Assembly (NCBI GenBank): GCA_020854055.1
Contig: JADZGD010000071.1
Location: 1 to 64,000 of the forward strand
Origin: Bryobacterales bacterium
GTDB taxonomy: Bacteria; Acidobacteriota; Terriglobia; Bryobacterales; Bryobacteraceae
DNA: 64,000 nt
Direction of reading: 5' to 3'
The notes beneath the pieces were generated by a model, which searched no databases, was not told where the DNA came from, and saw only the letters and a program-made list of their open reading frames with translations. This document shows, piece after piece, positions 20,606 through 30,724 of the stretch. The translations under genes were made by a program, and so were the position numbers. The stretch's first letter is position 1. Each line of letters starts with the position of its first letter.

Positions 20606-20618
20606 GGCGCGCTCCTTG

Positions 20619-21854
20619 CTATAGAGAATACGTACGGCCGCGATGCTGGCCGATCAGGATTTGGAACAGCCGGTGGCTGATCAGTTCGTGCAGCGTGAGC
20701 AGTTCCTTGTTGGCTGACACGATCTCTCCAACCGGCTTGCCGATCGCTCCGCCGCCAGCCTTGAGCGCATCGGTGGCTTCGCTGATGATGGGGTCGCTGA
20801 TGACTTCACCGGCCATCTCCCATAGCGTGATGAACCGGTCCACCGCCGTGGGGAGACTGACCGAGAAAACTCCCCAGTTGCTGGTGGTGCGCGGGGGTTT
20901 GTAGTCTAGGTTGAACGGTCCCGTGTAACCGTAGCTGCGCAACAACACCAGCACGTTCAGCCAGTCGAGCGGGTTCACCAGGCCGATGGCGATATCGACG
21001 TCGTGCTTCAGGCGGTAACCGTCGTTGATATCGAAGTGGAACAGCTTGCCGCAAAGCAGAACACGGGCCAGCGCGGCGCGCGGCGCGGCGCCCCACATCA
21101 GCTCATGCAAATATTCGGGATTGAGGCCCACCATCTCGGGATGAGTCAGCAGGCCGGAGTGGATGAAGGCCAGCATGGCGTCGCTGGTGGGCAGCAGAAT
21201 CTCCGCCGCCGGTTCGAAGGGTTTGGCCTCCAGGCAGTGCTTCAAGGTAGGACGATTCTTTTCGGCGGCCGTCTGAATGTCCTGCTCACAGGCCGCGTTG
21301 AGGCCTTCGGCATACCACTTGAGCGTCTGTGTCTCATCGATGGCGCCCTGCACCTGATAGCCGAGCGACCCCGGCCAGTAGACGGCGTAACTTGCGCCAA
21401 GCTCATGGCCGATCTTGACTGTGTTGCGCAGACGGCCGGCAGCGTACTCGCGGACCTCCGGCGCTTCAGCCGCCGGGCTGGCGGCAAACACGGCGTGATG
21501 AAACGTCTCGGTGGTCACCATGGAGCACTGGACGTTATTTTCTTCGAGTGATTTCTTGATGCGGGCTACCGTCTCCCACTGCGCGCCGGTACCCAGCGTT
21601 TCGGTGGGAATGACGTCGGTATCGTGGGTGGTCCAGCAGCGTATGCCCAACTGGCCGAGCCGGCGGATGACTTCTTCAAAGCCAACGGGCTCGCGGGTAG
21701 GCGCATGAAAGAGGGCCTGGCCCTGGTAGGCCGCGGCCCATTGCGGACCGGAGATATAGTATTTGCGCCGCGTTTCAGGTGAGTATGCGCCGCCACAGGC
21801 GGTGGTCAGGCGCTCCACAAGAGCTTGTTGCCGATCGATGGGGACAGGTTGCAT
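20619..21854 (-). CDS. Xylose isomerase-type TIM-barrel sugar isomerase
   Basis: A 411-residue xylose isomerase-like enzyme. Metal and substrate motifs are visible: TTHDTDVIP near residue 76 with the catalytic His, TETFHHAVF, LEAKPFEP with a metal-binding Glu, GLNPEYLHELMWG, and LFHFDINDGYRLKHDVD with the second metal site. It probably interconverts an aldose and a ketose; length and motifs are close to the actinobacterial XylA class, though substrate is not certain. The start at 21854 is preserved by a GGAG ribosome-binding site nine bases upstream; a start nine codons earlier lacks one. Confidence 0.85.
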   Translation of the reverse strand: MQPVPIDRQQALVERLTTACGGAYSPETRRKYYISGPQWAAAYQGQALFHAPTREPVGFEEVIRRLGQLGIRCWTTHDTDVIPTETLGTGAQWETVARIKKSLEENNVQCSMVTTETFHHAVFAASPAAEAPEVREYAAGRLRNTVKIGHELGASYAVYWPGSLGYQVQGAIDETQTLKWYAEGLNAACEQDIQTAAEKNRPTLKHCLEAKPFEPAAEILLPTSDAMLAFIHSGLLTHPEMVGLNPEYLHELMWGAAPRAALARVLLCGKLFHFDINDGYRLKHDVDIAIGLVNPLDWLNVLVLLRSYGYTGPFNLDYKPPRTTSNWGVFSVSLPTAVDRFITLWEMAGEVISDPIISEATDALKAGGGAIGKPVGEIVSANKELLTLHELISHRLFQILIGQHRGRTYSL

Positions 21855-21928
21855 GATGAGTTTCTCCGAAACGTCAATCATAATACGCCAGCAAGGCCAA
21901 AGGCCGAATGAGGCGATGGAGCGCTTTC

Positions 21929-22729
21929 CTACTGGATCAGGGGAAGCATCTTGATGCCGGCGGGCAGTGTGAAAAGTTCGTCGGTTAAATGGTTGTTCGC
22001 CGTAACACTGTCCGAGTACAGTTGGAAGATCTTCTCGCCGTCGCGCTCGCGCTCAATCGTGTAGGGCCACTGAATGCCTCCGCCGATGTCACGATATTTC
22101 GAGTAGAGCGCCACCTCCTCGAAGCGGTTCCGTGTTTTGGCGTCGCGCCGCACGGTGTACTGGCGCAGCGGCAACTTGGTTGACTTGTGGAAATAGACCG
22201 TCACCGTGCGGTTCCCGGAGTCGGTGATATCGACAATCTCCACCGGCTGGTTCATCCATACGTCGGCGCCTTTGGATTGCAGGATGATGCCCGGCTCCTT
22301 CAGGCGGTACTTCAGGATGTAGAAGACGTTCGTGATGGTGGTGAAGAAGTGACGAGCCTTGATGTCAGGGGGGAGCGGCCGCGCTCCCCGCCAGGTGATC
22401 TCCCAGGCGCCCATTTCGTTGAATAGCACGGCGCTATCCTCCGTCTTGCCGAAGGACTGGCGTTCGCGTTCATAGAGTTCGTTGGGATTCGGGATCGTGG
22501 GCGCGGTCAGATACCGCGTGTAGATTCTGGTGATGGAAAGCCCCGCCAGACGCTCGCGGTAGAACGAGTAAGCTCGCCCGCTCTCGGTGCAATCAGCCAT
22601 GTTGAGAAACGCGTCGCCGCCCAGCGCGGCGATCGCCTCGTTCACCACCCGCTTGCCGCGGGCGAAGATGTCATCGTCCTGCGCGGTCAAGAGCGCGGGC
22701 AACAGGACAAGTAGTGTGGCGAATCTCAT
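21929..22729 (-). CDS. Exported LolA-like outer-membrane-lipoprotein-sorting type protein
   Basis: A 266-residue protein with a Sec signal (MRFATLLVLLPALLTAQ) and a beta-rich body beginning with GKRVVNEAIAALGGDAF, like the lipoprotein-sorting (LolA-like) fold common in Acidobacteriota. The same opening pattern (LNRALEAAGGAARFATV) occurs in the C-terminal module of the M16 protein encoded just upstream, so the two share a domain type. The ATG overlaps the M16 stop by four bases. It is the third gene of a protease operon. Function is unknown; lipid or lipoprotein binding is only a fold-based guess. Confidence 0.75.
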   Translation of the reverse strand: MRFATLLVLLPALLTAQDDDIFARGKRVVNEAIAALGGDAFLNMADCTESGRAYSFYRERLAGLSITRIYTRYLTAPTIPNPNELYERERQSFGKTEDSAVLFNEMGAWEITWRGARPLPPDIKARHFFTTITNVFYILKYRLKEPGIILQSKGADVWMNQPVEIVDITDSGNRTVTVYFHKSTKLPLRQYTVRRDAKTRNRFEEVALYSKYRDIGGGIQWPYTIERERDGEKIFQLYSDSVTANNHLTDELFTLPAGIKMLPLIQ

Positions 22730-24825
22730 GGTTTCTTCGCAAGTTCGGCGGTGGCAAGGCCCGTATTGAACTTCACGTCCTCGACCACGCCTTCACTGAA
22801 GGGCTGGCCGCCTTGGAGAATGGTCAGTTTGAAGGGCACGCGGATGCCGTTCACTTCGCGGTAGTCGGAGAGCCGTTCTTCAATCTGTTGGGTGCCACCC
22901 ATGCCGCGCTGGCTGTAGGATTCGCTCTCCGGCAGACCAGTGGCCTGGTCGAACTTCACCCTGACGCGGTTGCCCGATTTGTCGGAGATTTCCACGGTTT
23001 GGTCGCCAACATAGTTCACCGTCCGGCCGGGATCGGCATCGCTGGCGAGCAGGCTGAACCAGTCGCGAAACAGGCTGGCGCGCACCTGCTGGGCGACGGG
23101 AGCCGGAATCGGCATGGCGCCCTGCGGCGTGGCGACCCAACCCGATTGGCCGTCGAAATAGACCGACTGCTTGCCGAACGGAGCCTCCATATCCTGGCGG
23201 AATTCCGATGCTCCGATCTTGCGGTTGATCTGGCGGATCTTCATTCCCCCCATAGCGTTCATGGTCATGTCGATGGTCCGGGTGACATCCTTCACGGTGG
23301 CGAATCTGGCCGCGCCGCCCGCCGCTTCGAGCGCGCGGTTCAACAATTGCCTGCCCTTTTCCAGGCTGGCGGCATCCATCTTCGCTTGGGGCGCTTTGGG
23401 TTCGGGAATAGTGAGGTCAATGGTCTTTACCGGGAGGTTCAGCGCGGTCAGCGGTTCGCCGAAATCCTTGGCGTTGCCTACTGCCACATAGGTCAACTTG
23501 GCCGGGTCGATGTGTTGTTGCGCCACTCTCAGCACGTCTACCGCGGTGGTGGCGCCCACCGCCTTCTGATACTCAAAGATGAAATCGGGCGGGTAACCGT
23601 AATAGTCGTAGGTGAGCATCCGGTTCAGCGTCTTGCTGGGGCGGTCGAAGTTGAACACGAAACTGTTCAGCACTTTGTCTTTCGACGTCTGAAGTTCCTC
23701 GCTGGTGACCGGTGTGGTGCGAATCTTGTCCAGGTCGCTGCGAATGGCCTGCAGCGTGGCCACGGTGGTACTGGACTTGGTGCCGCCGGAGATGGTGAAC
23801 AGTCCGGGGTAGGCGTACTCGGCTCCCCAATCGGCGCTGATGGCGTAGGCATAGCCGAGTTGCGTCCGGATGTGATTGAGCAACCGGCTGTTGAAGCCAC
23901 CGCCGAGAATGTCGGCCATGACGCTGAGTGCGGGGAAGTCCTTATCCCGCAGCGTGGTGCCCATCAGCCCTACTTCGAAATAAGTCTGGGTCGTGTCGCC
24001 CTTTTGAGCAAAGTAGATACCCGGCACGGCAGCTTTGGTTACCGATGGCAGTGGGGGAATCGGCTGTTGTTCCACTTTCCAGCCGGCGAACAGTTCGCTT
24101 AGTTTGCGGCGCATTTCAGCGCTGGAGAAATCGCCGTAGACTGCCAGCATGATATTGGCGGGAAAGTAGTAGCGCTTGTGGAATGCCACCAGGTCGGCCC
24201 GCTGGATTGCATCCACGGTGGCGTACTCCACCTCGCGGCCGTAGGGGGTGTCCTTGCCGTAGACGATGTCGGAGAATTCACGCATCGCGATTCCGGGGGC
24301 CGAGTCGTTACGGCGGGCGATACTCGAACGGAATTGAGTTTTTTCCAGGTCGACCTTGTCCTGCCGAAACTCGGGTGACGTGAGCACGTCGTGGAAGATT
24401 TTCAGGACCTGGTTGGAATTTTCGGTAAGACACGAGAACGACAGCGTGCCCATGGAGTCTGAGACGCTGCTTTCCACCGACGCGGCCACGTCTTCGAGTT
24501 GCTCGTCGAGTTGATCACCGGTTTCCGTCGTTGTACCGCCGCTGCGCAGTACCGCTCCGGCTATCGAGGCCAGGCCGGCCTTGTCCGGCGGGTCGAAGAG
24601 TCCGCCGGTGCGGATCAGTGCGACGCCTCGCACCAGCGGCAGTTCGTGATCTTCGAGCAGGTAGACCTTCATTCCACCGGGTAGGCGGAAGACTTCCGGC
24701 TTAGGTATCTCCACCTGCCGCAGCGGCGGAAACTTGAGCGCCGCGACGGGGTTGGCCGGCTTCACTGCGGGCGCCTGGCCGAACATAGGAAAAACCATCA
24801 GCGAGAGCAGTAACACCTGTCTCAT
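22726..24825 (-). CDS. M16 family non-catalytic subunit fused to LolA-like module
   Basis: A 699-residue exported protein: signal peptide (residues 1-16), a two-lobed M16 peptidase-like region (about 40-470) and a LolA-like C-terminal module (about 490-699). The M16 zinc motif HxxEH is absent; the equivalent helix reads GLASIAGAVLRSGG. This is typical of the inactive partner in heterodimeric M16 proteases. The late R/Y motif region (LNHIRTQLGYAYAIS, near 315) that binds substrate is kept. The gene overlaps the catalytic partner upstream by four bases. Fusion of the LolA-like module is less usual. Confidence 0.87.
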   Translation of the reverse strand: MRQVLLLSLMVFPMFGQAPAVKPANPVAALKFPPLRQVEIPKPEVFRLPGGMKVYLLEDHELPLVRGVALIRTGGLFDPPDKAGLASIAGAVLRSGGTTTETGDQLDEQLEDVAASVESSVSDSMGTLSFSCLTENSNQVLKIFHDVLTSPEFRQDKVDLEKTQFRSSIARRNDSAPGIAMREFSDIVYGKDTPYGREVEYATVDAIQRADLVAFHKRYYFPANIMLAVYGDFSSAEMRRKLSELFAGWKVEQQPIPPLPSVTKAAVPGIYFAQKGDTTQTYFEVGLMGTTLRDKDFPALSVMADILGGGFNSRLLNHIRTQLGYAYAISADWGAEYAYPGLFTISGGTKSSTTVATLQAIRSDLDKIRTTPVTSEELQTSKDKVLNSFVFNFDRPSKTLNRMLTYDYYGYPPDFIFEYQKAVGATTAVDVLRVAQQHIDPAKLTYVAVGNAKDFGEPLTALNLPVKTIDLTIPEPKAPQAKMDAASLEKGRQLLNRALEAAGGAARFATVKDVTRTIDMTMNAMGGMKIRQINRKIGASEFRQDMEAPFGKQSVYFDGQSGWVATPQGAMPIPAPVAQQVRASLFRDWFSLLASDADPGRTVNYVGDQTVEISDKSGNRVRVKFDQATGLPESESYSQRGMGGTQQIEERLSDYREVNGIRVPFKLTILQGGQPFSEGVVEDVKFNTGLATAELAKKP

Positions 24826-26363
24826 TGGACACCTCCCACCGCCAAACCGCCGCGGGTCAGCGACGCGGTCTCCTGTTTGGGAGGCTGCTCGCTATAGGCC
24901 ACCGTACGCGTTTTCTCGATGAAGTAGGTACCAGCCACCCGCCGGACGTCGCCCGCGGTCACTTTGTTGATGTCGTCCAACTGCGTGAACAACTTCCGCC
25001 AGTCTCCGTAGTTGACATAGTAAGCGGTCAGTTCCTGCGCCATGCCGGAGTTACTGTCCAACTGGCGGATGATGCCGGCGCGTATTTTTGTTTTTACCCG
25101 CTTTAGCGTCTCGGCATCAACCTCCTGCTTCTTGAGGTTTTCGAGTATGCCGTAGATGGCCTTTGCGTTTTCCGCTACGGTGCGGCCGCTATTTGGAAGG
25201 TCGAATAGAACGAAGAGGTTCGTATGGCTTCCCGCGGGGAACGTGGATGTGCTGCTGGCGGCCAGCGCCAGTTTCTTGTCGCGAACCAGCTCTTTATATA
25301 GAAGACCGGTGCGGCCGCTCGATAGCACGTCGCTGAGCACGTCAAACACCGGGTCGTCCTTGTCGTACTGGTTCGGGCGCTTGTAGCCGATCAACAGCAT
25401 CGGCTGCGCAGGCGTATAGATAATCACCTGCTTGGGGCCGTCCTGGGGGAGTTCCCGGGTGATCACCCGCGGAGGCGTTGGCCCGCGTTTCAGGCGGCCG
25501 AAGTACTTTTCGGCGAACACCTTCATTTGCGCCGCATCCACGTCGCCGGCAATCGCGATTACCATGTTATTGGGAACATAGTAAGTTTCAAAAAACGCCT
25601 TTGCTTCTTTCTCGCGCAGGTTATCGATATCATCCGGCCATCCGGCGGGGCCCACGCGATAGGGCGATGAGGCAAAGGCAGTGTTCAGAAAGGCGCGGAT
25701 CAGCAGACCCCGGGGACTCGACTCGGTGCGCATGCGCAGTTCCTCGCGCACCACGTCCCGCTCCTTGTAGAATTCACGAAATACGGGATGCAGGAAACGT
25801 TCGCTTTCCAGCAGAAACCAGAGTTCGGTCTTGTTGGATGGCAGGTTGTAAAAGTAGACCGTTTGTTCGAGGCCGGTGCCGGCGTTCAATCCGACGCCTC
25901 CGGCCTGCTCGATGATCTGGGAGTAGCGGTTCGGTTCGACGAAGCTGTTGGCGTGCTCGATCGCCGCTTTCACCTCTTTTTCGAGCGCGGCGATGACTTC
26001 CTTGTTCGCCTGCCGCCCCTTGTTTCGTTCGTCGTCGAGTTTGTCATACAGGGCCTCCACCTGGGCCAGCGCCTTTTTCTCCTCGGGATAGTTTTTCGTG
26101 CCGATGGTGGTGGTGCCCTTGAAAGCCATGTGCTCGAACATGTGCGCGAGGCCGGTTTCGCCCTTCGGGTCGTTCACCGAGCCGACGCGGACGTAAGTGT
26201 AAAAGGACACAACCGGCGCCTCGCGCCGCTCAAAGATGATGAAGTGGAGTCCATTGGGTAGCGTGAATTCCTTGATGCGCTGTTCAAACTCGTGCAGATT
26301 CTGCGCCACGAGGAATGCCGGCGCCAACGCCGCCAGCAGCAGGCCGCATATTCTTGTTTTCAT
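24822..26363 (-). CDS. M16 family zinc metalloprotease, catalytic subunit
   Basis: A 513-residue exported protease with signal peptide ([21 protein letters not shown]). It keeps the inverted zinc motif H74-M-F-E77-H78 and a third ligand candidate in ERDVVREE near residue 207. An insertion of about 60 charged residues between them (about 92-150) is probably coiled coil. As the first gene of the operon and the one with an intact active site, it should pair with the non-catalytic M16 protein encoded downstream to degrade or process periplasmic peptides. It is divergent from cysE. Confidence 0.9.
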   Translation of the reverse strand: MKTRICGLLLAALAPAFLVAQNLHEFEQRIKEFTLPNGLHFIIFERREAPVVSFYTYVRVGSVNDPKGETGLAHMFEHMAFKGTTTIGTKNYPEEKKALAQVEALYDKLDDERNKGRQANKEVIAALEKEVKAAIEHANSFVEPNRYSQIIEQAGGVGLNAGTGLEQTVYFYNLPSNKTELWFLLESERFLHPVFREFYKERDVVREELRMRTESSPRGLLIRAFLNTAFASSPYRVGPAGWPDDIDNLREKEAKAFFETYYVPNNMVIAIAGDVDAAQMKVFAEKYFGRLKRGPTPPRVITRELPQDGPKQVIIYTPAQPMLLIGYKRPNQYDKDDPVFDVLSDVLSSGRTGLLYKELVRDKKLALAASSTSTFPAGSHTNLFVLFDLPNSGRTVAENAKAIYGILENLKKQEVDAETLKRVKTKIRAGIIRQLDSNSGMAQELTAYYVNYGDWRKLFTQLDDINKVTAGDVRRVAGTYFIEKTRTVAYSEQPPKQETASLTRGGLAVGGVQ

Positions 26364-26478
26364 TGGAAACCGATCTCCCGGGTACGCGAACAGGTTTTTC
26401 GATCAGGATTCGTCCCATATTGTAGCGATTCCGCCGGCAGGACCGCCTCCCCCGGCGGACTGCGATAATAGACAGATA

Positions 26479-27129
26479 GTGTTCCGCACGATCCGCGAAC
26501 AGATGGATACGATTTTCCGGGAGGACCCGGCGGCCAGAAGCATTCTGGAAATCTTCCTCTGTTATCCCGGCTTTCACGCCATCCTGCTGCACCGCCTGGC
26601 GCACCGGCTCTATGGCGCCGGAGTTCCACTGCTGGCTCGGATGATGTCGCAGTTCAGCCGCTGGATGACGGGAATCGAGATCCATCCCGGAGCGGTGATT
26701 GGCCGCCGGTTTTTCATCGATCACGGGATGGGCGTGGTAATCGGTGAGACCGCCGAAATCGGAGACGACGTGCTGATATACCAGGGAGTCACGCTGGGCG
26801 GCACGGGCAAGGAGAAAGGCAAGCGCCACCCGACCATCGGGAACAACGTTGTCATCGGTACCGGCGCCAAGGTGCTGGGTAACATTGTCATCGGCGATCA
26901 CGTCAAGATCGGAGCCGGCTCGGTGGTGATTCACCCGGTTCCGCCACACTCGACTGTAGTCGGCATTCCCGGCCGTGTTGCCCGCGCGAACGGCGTCGCG
27001 GTGGAGGACCAACTGGAGCATGGACGCCTGCCGGATCTCGAGGGGCAGGCTATTGATGAGCTGACCGTGCGCGTGGATCAACTGGAGAAGTTGCTGCGCG
27101 AGATGGCCGAACGCGAGCGGACACGCTAG
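26479..27129 (+). CDS. cysE: Serine O-acetyltransferase
   Basis: A 216-residue cytoplasmic enzyme that makes O-acetylserine from serine and acetyl-CoA, the first step of cysteine synthesis. A helical N-terminus ([26 protein letters not shown]) leads into a left-handed beta-helix of hexapeptide repeats with [18 protein letters not shown] and [10 protein letters not shown]. Short SATs begin with MF.xIREDI, so the GTG at 26479 (VFRTIREQM) is chosen; ATG 26503 is the alternative, and the longer upstream frame has no support. The C-terminal 40 residues are charged and probably coiled coil, replacing the usual short tail. Confidence 0.93.
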   Translation: MFRTIREQMDTIFREDPAARSILEIFLCYPGFHAILLHRLAHRLYGAGVPLLARMMSQFSRWMTGIEIHPGAVIGRRFFIDHGMGVVIGETAEIGDDVLIYQGVTLGGTGKEKGKRHPTIGNNVVIGTGAKVLGNIVIGDHVKIGAGSVVIHPVPPHSTVVGIPGRVARANGVAVEDQLEHGRLPDLEGQAIDELTVRVDQLEKLLREMAERERTR

Positions 27130-27650
27130 CCCGGAAGTTCCCTGACGCAGTACAGCACGTGATTGCCGGTCCAGGCTTCCTTCACGCCAAACGGTAGCGG
27201 CAGGGGCTTGGTGGTGTCGAAATGCTCCGGCTGGCGCGCGGCCAGAATCTCGATCACCTTCTCAATCAGCACGGGCGGCACCTTCAGGTTTTGCAGATAG
27301 GCCTTTTCCACAGTCCAGGTGAAAGTGCCGTCGTGCGACTGGAAGCGGAAATCAAGCAGGAGCGTCTTTCGTCCATTCAACGCCAGCCGTAACAGAGGCG
27401 GGATGGTTCCCGGGCGAGCGCGTTCCACTTCATCGAAGTTGATGGCGCTGTATGTGGAAACGTAGTTGCCGGGAAACAGCTTGATGGTCGCCTGCTCGAT
27501 GCCGGGGCGCGGGTGGGAACGCAGTTCGGCGCCGAGGTAGTCGTTGATCTGCTTCTCGCTGATGGTGAAACGCTCGATTACGGCGCGGCGGGGCGCGGCG
27601 GGCGCCAATAGTGCCAGCGCCAGCATCGTTATGACCGCTCCCAGTCCCAT
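27126..27650 (-). CDS. Exported protein of unknown function
   Basis: A 174-residue protein with a Sec signal ([20 protein letters not shown]). The mature part begins with an alternating charged/hydrophobic segment ([12 protein letters not shown]) and continues with beta-rich sequence ([32 protein letters not shown]). This has the general look of bactericidal/LmeA-type lipid-binding proteins, but I do not recognise a family. It is convergent with cysE, with a four-base overlap of stops, and divergent from selD. Confidence 0.65.
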   Translation of the reverse strand: MGLGAVITMLALALLAPAAPRRAVIERFTISEKQINDYLGAELRSHPRPGIEQATIKLFPGNYVSTYSAINFDEVERARPGTIPPLLRLALNGRKTLLLDFRFQSHDGTFTWTVEKAYLQNLKVPPVLIEKVIEILAARQPEHFDTTKPLPLPFGVKEAWTGNHVLYCVRELPG

Positions 27651-27686
27651 GCCTTCTAGTGTCGCAGGCTAAACTGGGGAATTGGT

Positions 27687-28709
27687 ATGGCTGAATCGAA
27701 CCTGAGCGCGCGCGTCAAGGGCGGAGGATGCGCCTCGAAGCTGAGTCCGAAGATTCTGGACCAGGTTCTCTCCCGGATTCCACGGCAGACCAATCCGGCC
27801 GTGATTGTGGGATTCGACACCGCCGATGACGCCGGTGTCTACCAACTCAGTGCCGATTGCGCGTTGGTGCAGACCATCGACTTTTTCACGCCGGTGGTGG
27901 ACGACCCGTTCACGTTTGGCGCGGTGGCGGCGGCTAACGCGCTCAGTGACGTGTGGGCCATGGGCGGACGGCCGCTGACGGCGCTCTCGGTTCTGGCCTG
28001 GCCTGGCAGCGGCGATTTGGAGGTGCTCGAAGAGATTCTTCGCGGCGGTGCCGAGAAGATGCAGGAAGCCAGTTGTGTCATTCTGGGCGGCCACAGCGTA
28101 AGCGATGAAGAGTTGAAGTTTGGTTACGCCGTTACCGGCACCGTAGACCCGCGGCGGGTACTGACCAATGCGGGCGCGCAGCCGGGCGATGCGCTGGTGT
28201 TAACCAAGCGCATTGGTACCGGGGTGGTGTCGAGCGCGCTGAAAAAGCGCATTGCCGCGAAGCGCGATGTGGATGCAGCCATTCAGTCGATGCTCACGCT
28301 GAATCGAGGCGCTTGTGAGGCGCTGTTGCCGCTGGGGCCTCACGGCTGCACCGATGTTACCGGTTTCGGCCTCATCGGCCACGCGCGGGAGATGGCGCTG
28401 GCGTCGGGAGTGACCCTGGAGATCGACACCGCGGCGGTGCAGTTTCTTCCTGGTGCTCTCGAATACTCGCGCCAGCAGGCGTACTCGAGCGGCTTACGGA
28501 ATAATCGCGAGTTTGCCTTCTGCGTGGTGGAGGCCCGTGTTGAACTGCCCCCCGAGATCGAGGCTCTGCTTTACGATCCACAGACCTCGGGAGGGCTGCT
28601 GGCGGCGCTGCCCGAAGCGGCCGCCGGGCAGTTTCTTGGCGCGTACCCGGCGGCATACCGGGTGGGACGCGTTTTGGAACGCGGGGCGAAGCCATTGCTA
28701 CTGATATGA
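27687..28709 (+). CDS. selD: Selenide, water dikinase (selenophosphate synthase)
   Basis: A 340-residue SelD that makes selenophosphate from selenide and ATP for selenocysteine and selenouridine synthesis. The Gly-rich N-terminus has the catalytic Cys and Lys, C15 and K18 in KGGGCASKLSP; Cys rather than selenocysteine is used. Metal/ATP motifs are VGFDTADDAGVY, QTIDFFTPVVDDP and GGHSVSDEELKFG. A late GCTDVTGFGLIGHA and DPQTSGGLL complete the family pattern. It overlaps pyrF by four bases. No selA, selB or selU is in the window, so the user of selenophosphate lies elsewhere. Confidence 0.95.
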   Translation: MAESNLSARVKGGGCASKLSPKILDQVLSRIPRQTNPAVIVGFDTADDAGVYQLSADCALVQTIDFFTPVVDDPFTFGAVAAANALSDVWAMGGRPLTALSVLAWPGSGDLEVLEEILRGGAEKMQEASCVILGGHSVSDEELKFGYAVTGTVDPRRVLTNAGAQPGDALVLTKRIGTGVVSSALKKRIAAKRDVDAAIQSMLTLNRGACEALLPLGPHGCTDVTGFGLIGHAREMALASGVTLEIDTAAVQFLPGALEYSRQQAYSSGLRNNREFAFCVVEARVELPPEIEALLYDPQTSGGLLAALPEAAAGQFLGAYPAAYRVGRVLERGAKPLLLI

Positions 28710-29389
28710 CGGAAAATCCTCTGATCATTGCGCTCGACGTGGAAGATGCCAGCCAGGCGCGTGATATTGTTTCGCGGCTCGGCGGTTCGATCTCTATTTA
28801 CAAGGTCGGAATGGAATTGTATGCGGCCGCCGGCATGGAGTTTGTACGCGAACTGATTGGCGCAGGCAAGCAGGTCTTTCTCGACATGAAGTTCTATGAC
28901 ATTGGGGAAACGGTGAAGCGGGCGGTGGCGCAGGTTGCGCGCACGGGCGTGCGGTTTCTCACCATCCATGGGAGTAGGGCGGTGATGCGGGCCGCCGCGG
29001 ACGGCCGCGGCGATTCGGGCCTCCGGCTGCTAGCGGTCACCGTGCTCACCAGCTTTGACCGGGCCGACCTGGCCCAGATGGGTTATCCCTGTGACGTGGC
29101 GGAATTGGTTAGCCTGCGAGTGAACAACGCGATGGCGGCGGGAATCGACGGCCTCGTCTGCTCACCGCTGGAAGCCGCTCGTGTCCGGGCGCTGGCCGGT
29201 CCGGCGGCGATACTGGTGACGCCCGGCGTCCGCTCGGCAGGCGCGGGCAAGGGCGATCAGAAGCGGGTGGCGACACCGGCCGAAGCGATTCGCGACGGGG
29301 CCAACTACCTGGTCATCGGCCGCCAGGTGACTCGCGCCGCGGACCCGGCGGCGGAAGTGGCGCGAATTCTTCAAGAGATCAGGGCCTGA
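28706..29389 (+). CDS. pyrF: Orotidine 5'-phosphate decarboxylase
   Basis: A 227-residue type-1 OMP decarboxylase, which converts OMP to UMP at the end of pyrimidine synthesis. The active-site motif FLDMKFYDIGETV (residues 55-67) has the Asp/Lys/Asp core. ALDVEDASQA opens the barrel, VTVLTSFDRADL is in the middle, and VTPGVRSAGAGKGDQKR and LVIGRQVTRAADP form the phosphate-binding end. The ATG overlaps the selD stop (ATGA), so the two genes are likely cotranscribed. Confidence 0.96.
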   Translation: MTENPLIIALDVEDASQARDIVSRLGGSISIYKVGMELYAAAGMEFVRELIGAGKQVFLDMKFYDIGETVKRAVAQVARTGVRFLTIHGSRAVMRAAADGRGDSGLRLLAVTVLTSFDRADLAQMGYPCDVAELVSLRVNNAMAAGIDGLVCSPLEAARVRALAGPAAILVTPGVRSAGAGKGDQKRVATPAEAIRDGANYLVIGRQVTRAADPAAEVARILQEIRA

Positions 29390-30698
29390 CTGGAGAGCCG
29401 TCCACCGCACGCACGGTGAAGGAATCCTCCTTGGGGACGTTTACCACCATCGGGTATTTAGCCACCAGCTTTTCGTCGATGTCGATTCCCAGGCCCGGTG
29501 CGTTGGTGCCATAGAGGTAGCCCTTTTCGATCCTGCCGATGCCGGGGAACATCTCCTGGGCGGCGGGCGTGAAGTGATTGTCCTCCTGGATGCCGAAGCC
29601 GAGCGATGCCATATCGACGTGGTAGGCGGCGATCTGATTAATGGGATCGTGATCGCCTCCCTCCTGCCAGGCGGTGCGCACGCCGAAAGTCTCGGCCAGA
29701 ATGGCCACTTTGCGCGCCGGTGTGATGCCGCCGATCGATGATACCCGGCAGCGGATGAAGTCGATCAGCCGGTCAGCAATCAGCCGCACCCACTGTTCCT
29801 GGTTGACGAAGAGTTCGCCCATCGCCATTGGAGTGGAGGTCACCCGGCGGATGTTGGCGAACCAGGAGATCTGCTCCGGCGGCAGGATGTCTTCAACGAA
29901 GAACATCCGGTAGGGTTCCATGCGGCGGGCAAACTCCACCGCCATGGTGGGGGTGAGGTGCTCGTGCACGTCATGGATCAGTTTCACGTCCTGGCTGACG
30001 TTGGCGCGCAGGTACTCCATCAGCTTGGGAATGGCCACAGCGTACTGTTCCTCGTCAAACGCAATACCGTTGTAGCCGGTGCGGGGCCGGGTGCCCTGGC
30101 CGGGAGGCACCATTCCGCCGCCTCCGTAGCCACCCATTTGTGCCCGCACGTGAACGTACCCCTGGTCCATGAATTTGCGAACGTTTTCGCCCACCTGTTG
30201 CATGTCGCGGCCGTCGGCGTGGCCGTAGACCGGGACTGCGTCGCGCACCTTGCCGCCGAGCAGGTCGTAGACCGGCATTCCGGCGCGCTTGCCTTTGATA
30301 TCCCACAGCGCCATGTCCAGCCCGCTGAGGCAGCAGTTCAACACCGCGCCGCCGCGCCGGTAGACATGGTTATTGGAGTGCATCGCGGCGTCGTCGATGC
30401 GGTCCACGTCGCGGCCGATCCAGAACTGCCTGAAGTGGTTTTCGATGTTAGCGACGATTGCCATCGGCTCTTCCAGATTGCTGGCCGAGCCCACGCCGTA
30501 CAACCCGGGTTCGGTGGTCAGAACCTTGACGAAAACCCACTGGTAGCGGGATCCCCCGCTGGTGGCAAACACTTTGACGTCGCGGATCTTCACCGGCGAG
30601 AGCCCGCGCAAGGCTCTCTGAGCCTGCTGTTGGGCGGCGGCAAAACGGGGTGCGCAGGCAGCGGCAACGGTGCTGGCAAACAGTTGGCGGCGGTTCAT
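29379..30698 (-). CDS. Exported mannonate dehydratase/RspA-family enolase-superfamily protein
   Basis: A 439-residue member of the mandelate racemase/muconate lactonizing superfamily, closest in motif to the ManD/RspA group. LIHDVHEHLTPTMAVEFARRM and FFVEDILPP carry metal ligands, then PMAMGELFVN with the third. RTAWQEGGDHDPINQIAAYH forms the late acid/base region, and GIQEDNHFTP follows. ManD enzymes dehydrate D-mannonate or D-gluconate. The N-terminus MNRRQLFASTVAAACAPRFAAAQQ is an export signal of TAT type, unusual for this family, so a periplasmic sugar-acid role is inferred. It is convergent with pyrF. Confidence 0.85.
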   Translation of the reverse strand: MNRRQLFASTVAAACAPRFAAAQQQAQRALRGLSPVKIRDVKVFATSGGSRYQWVFVKVLTTEPGLYGVGSASNLEEPMAIVANIENHFRQFWIGRDVDRIDDAAMHSNNHVYRRGGAVLNCCLSGLDMALWDIKGKRAGMPVYDLLGGKVRDAVPVYGHADGRDMQQVGENVRKFMDQGYVHVRAQMGGYGGGGMVPPGQGTRPRTGYNGIAFDEEQYAVAIPKLMEYLRANVSQDVKLIHDVHEHLTPTMAVEFARRMEPYRMFFVEDILPPEQISWFANIRRVTSTPMAMGELFVNQEQWVRLIADRLIDFIRCRVSSIGGITPARKVAILAETFGVRTAWQEGGDHDPINQIAAYHVDMASLGFGIQEDNHFTPAAQEMFPGIGRIEKGYLYGTNAPGLGIDIDEKLVAKYPMVVNVPKEDSFTVRAVDGSPVRP

Positions 30699-30724
30699 AG
30701 GGTCCCTCCGTGGACTTATCTATC

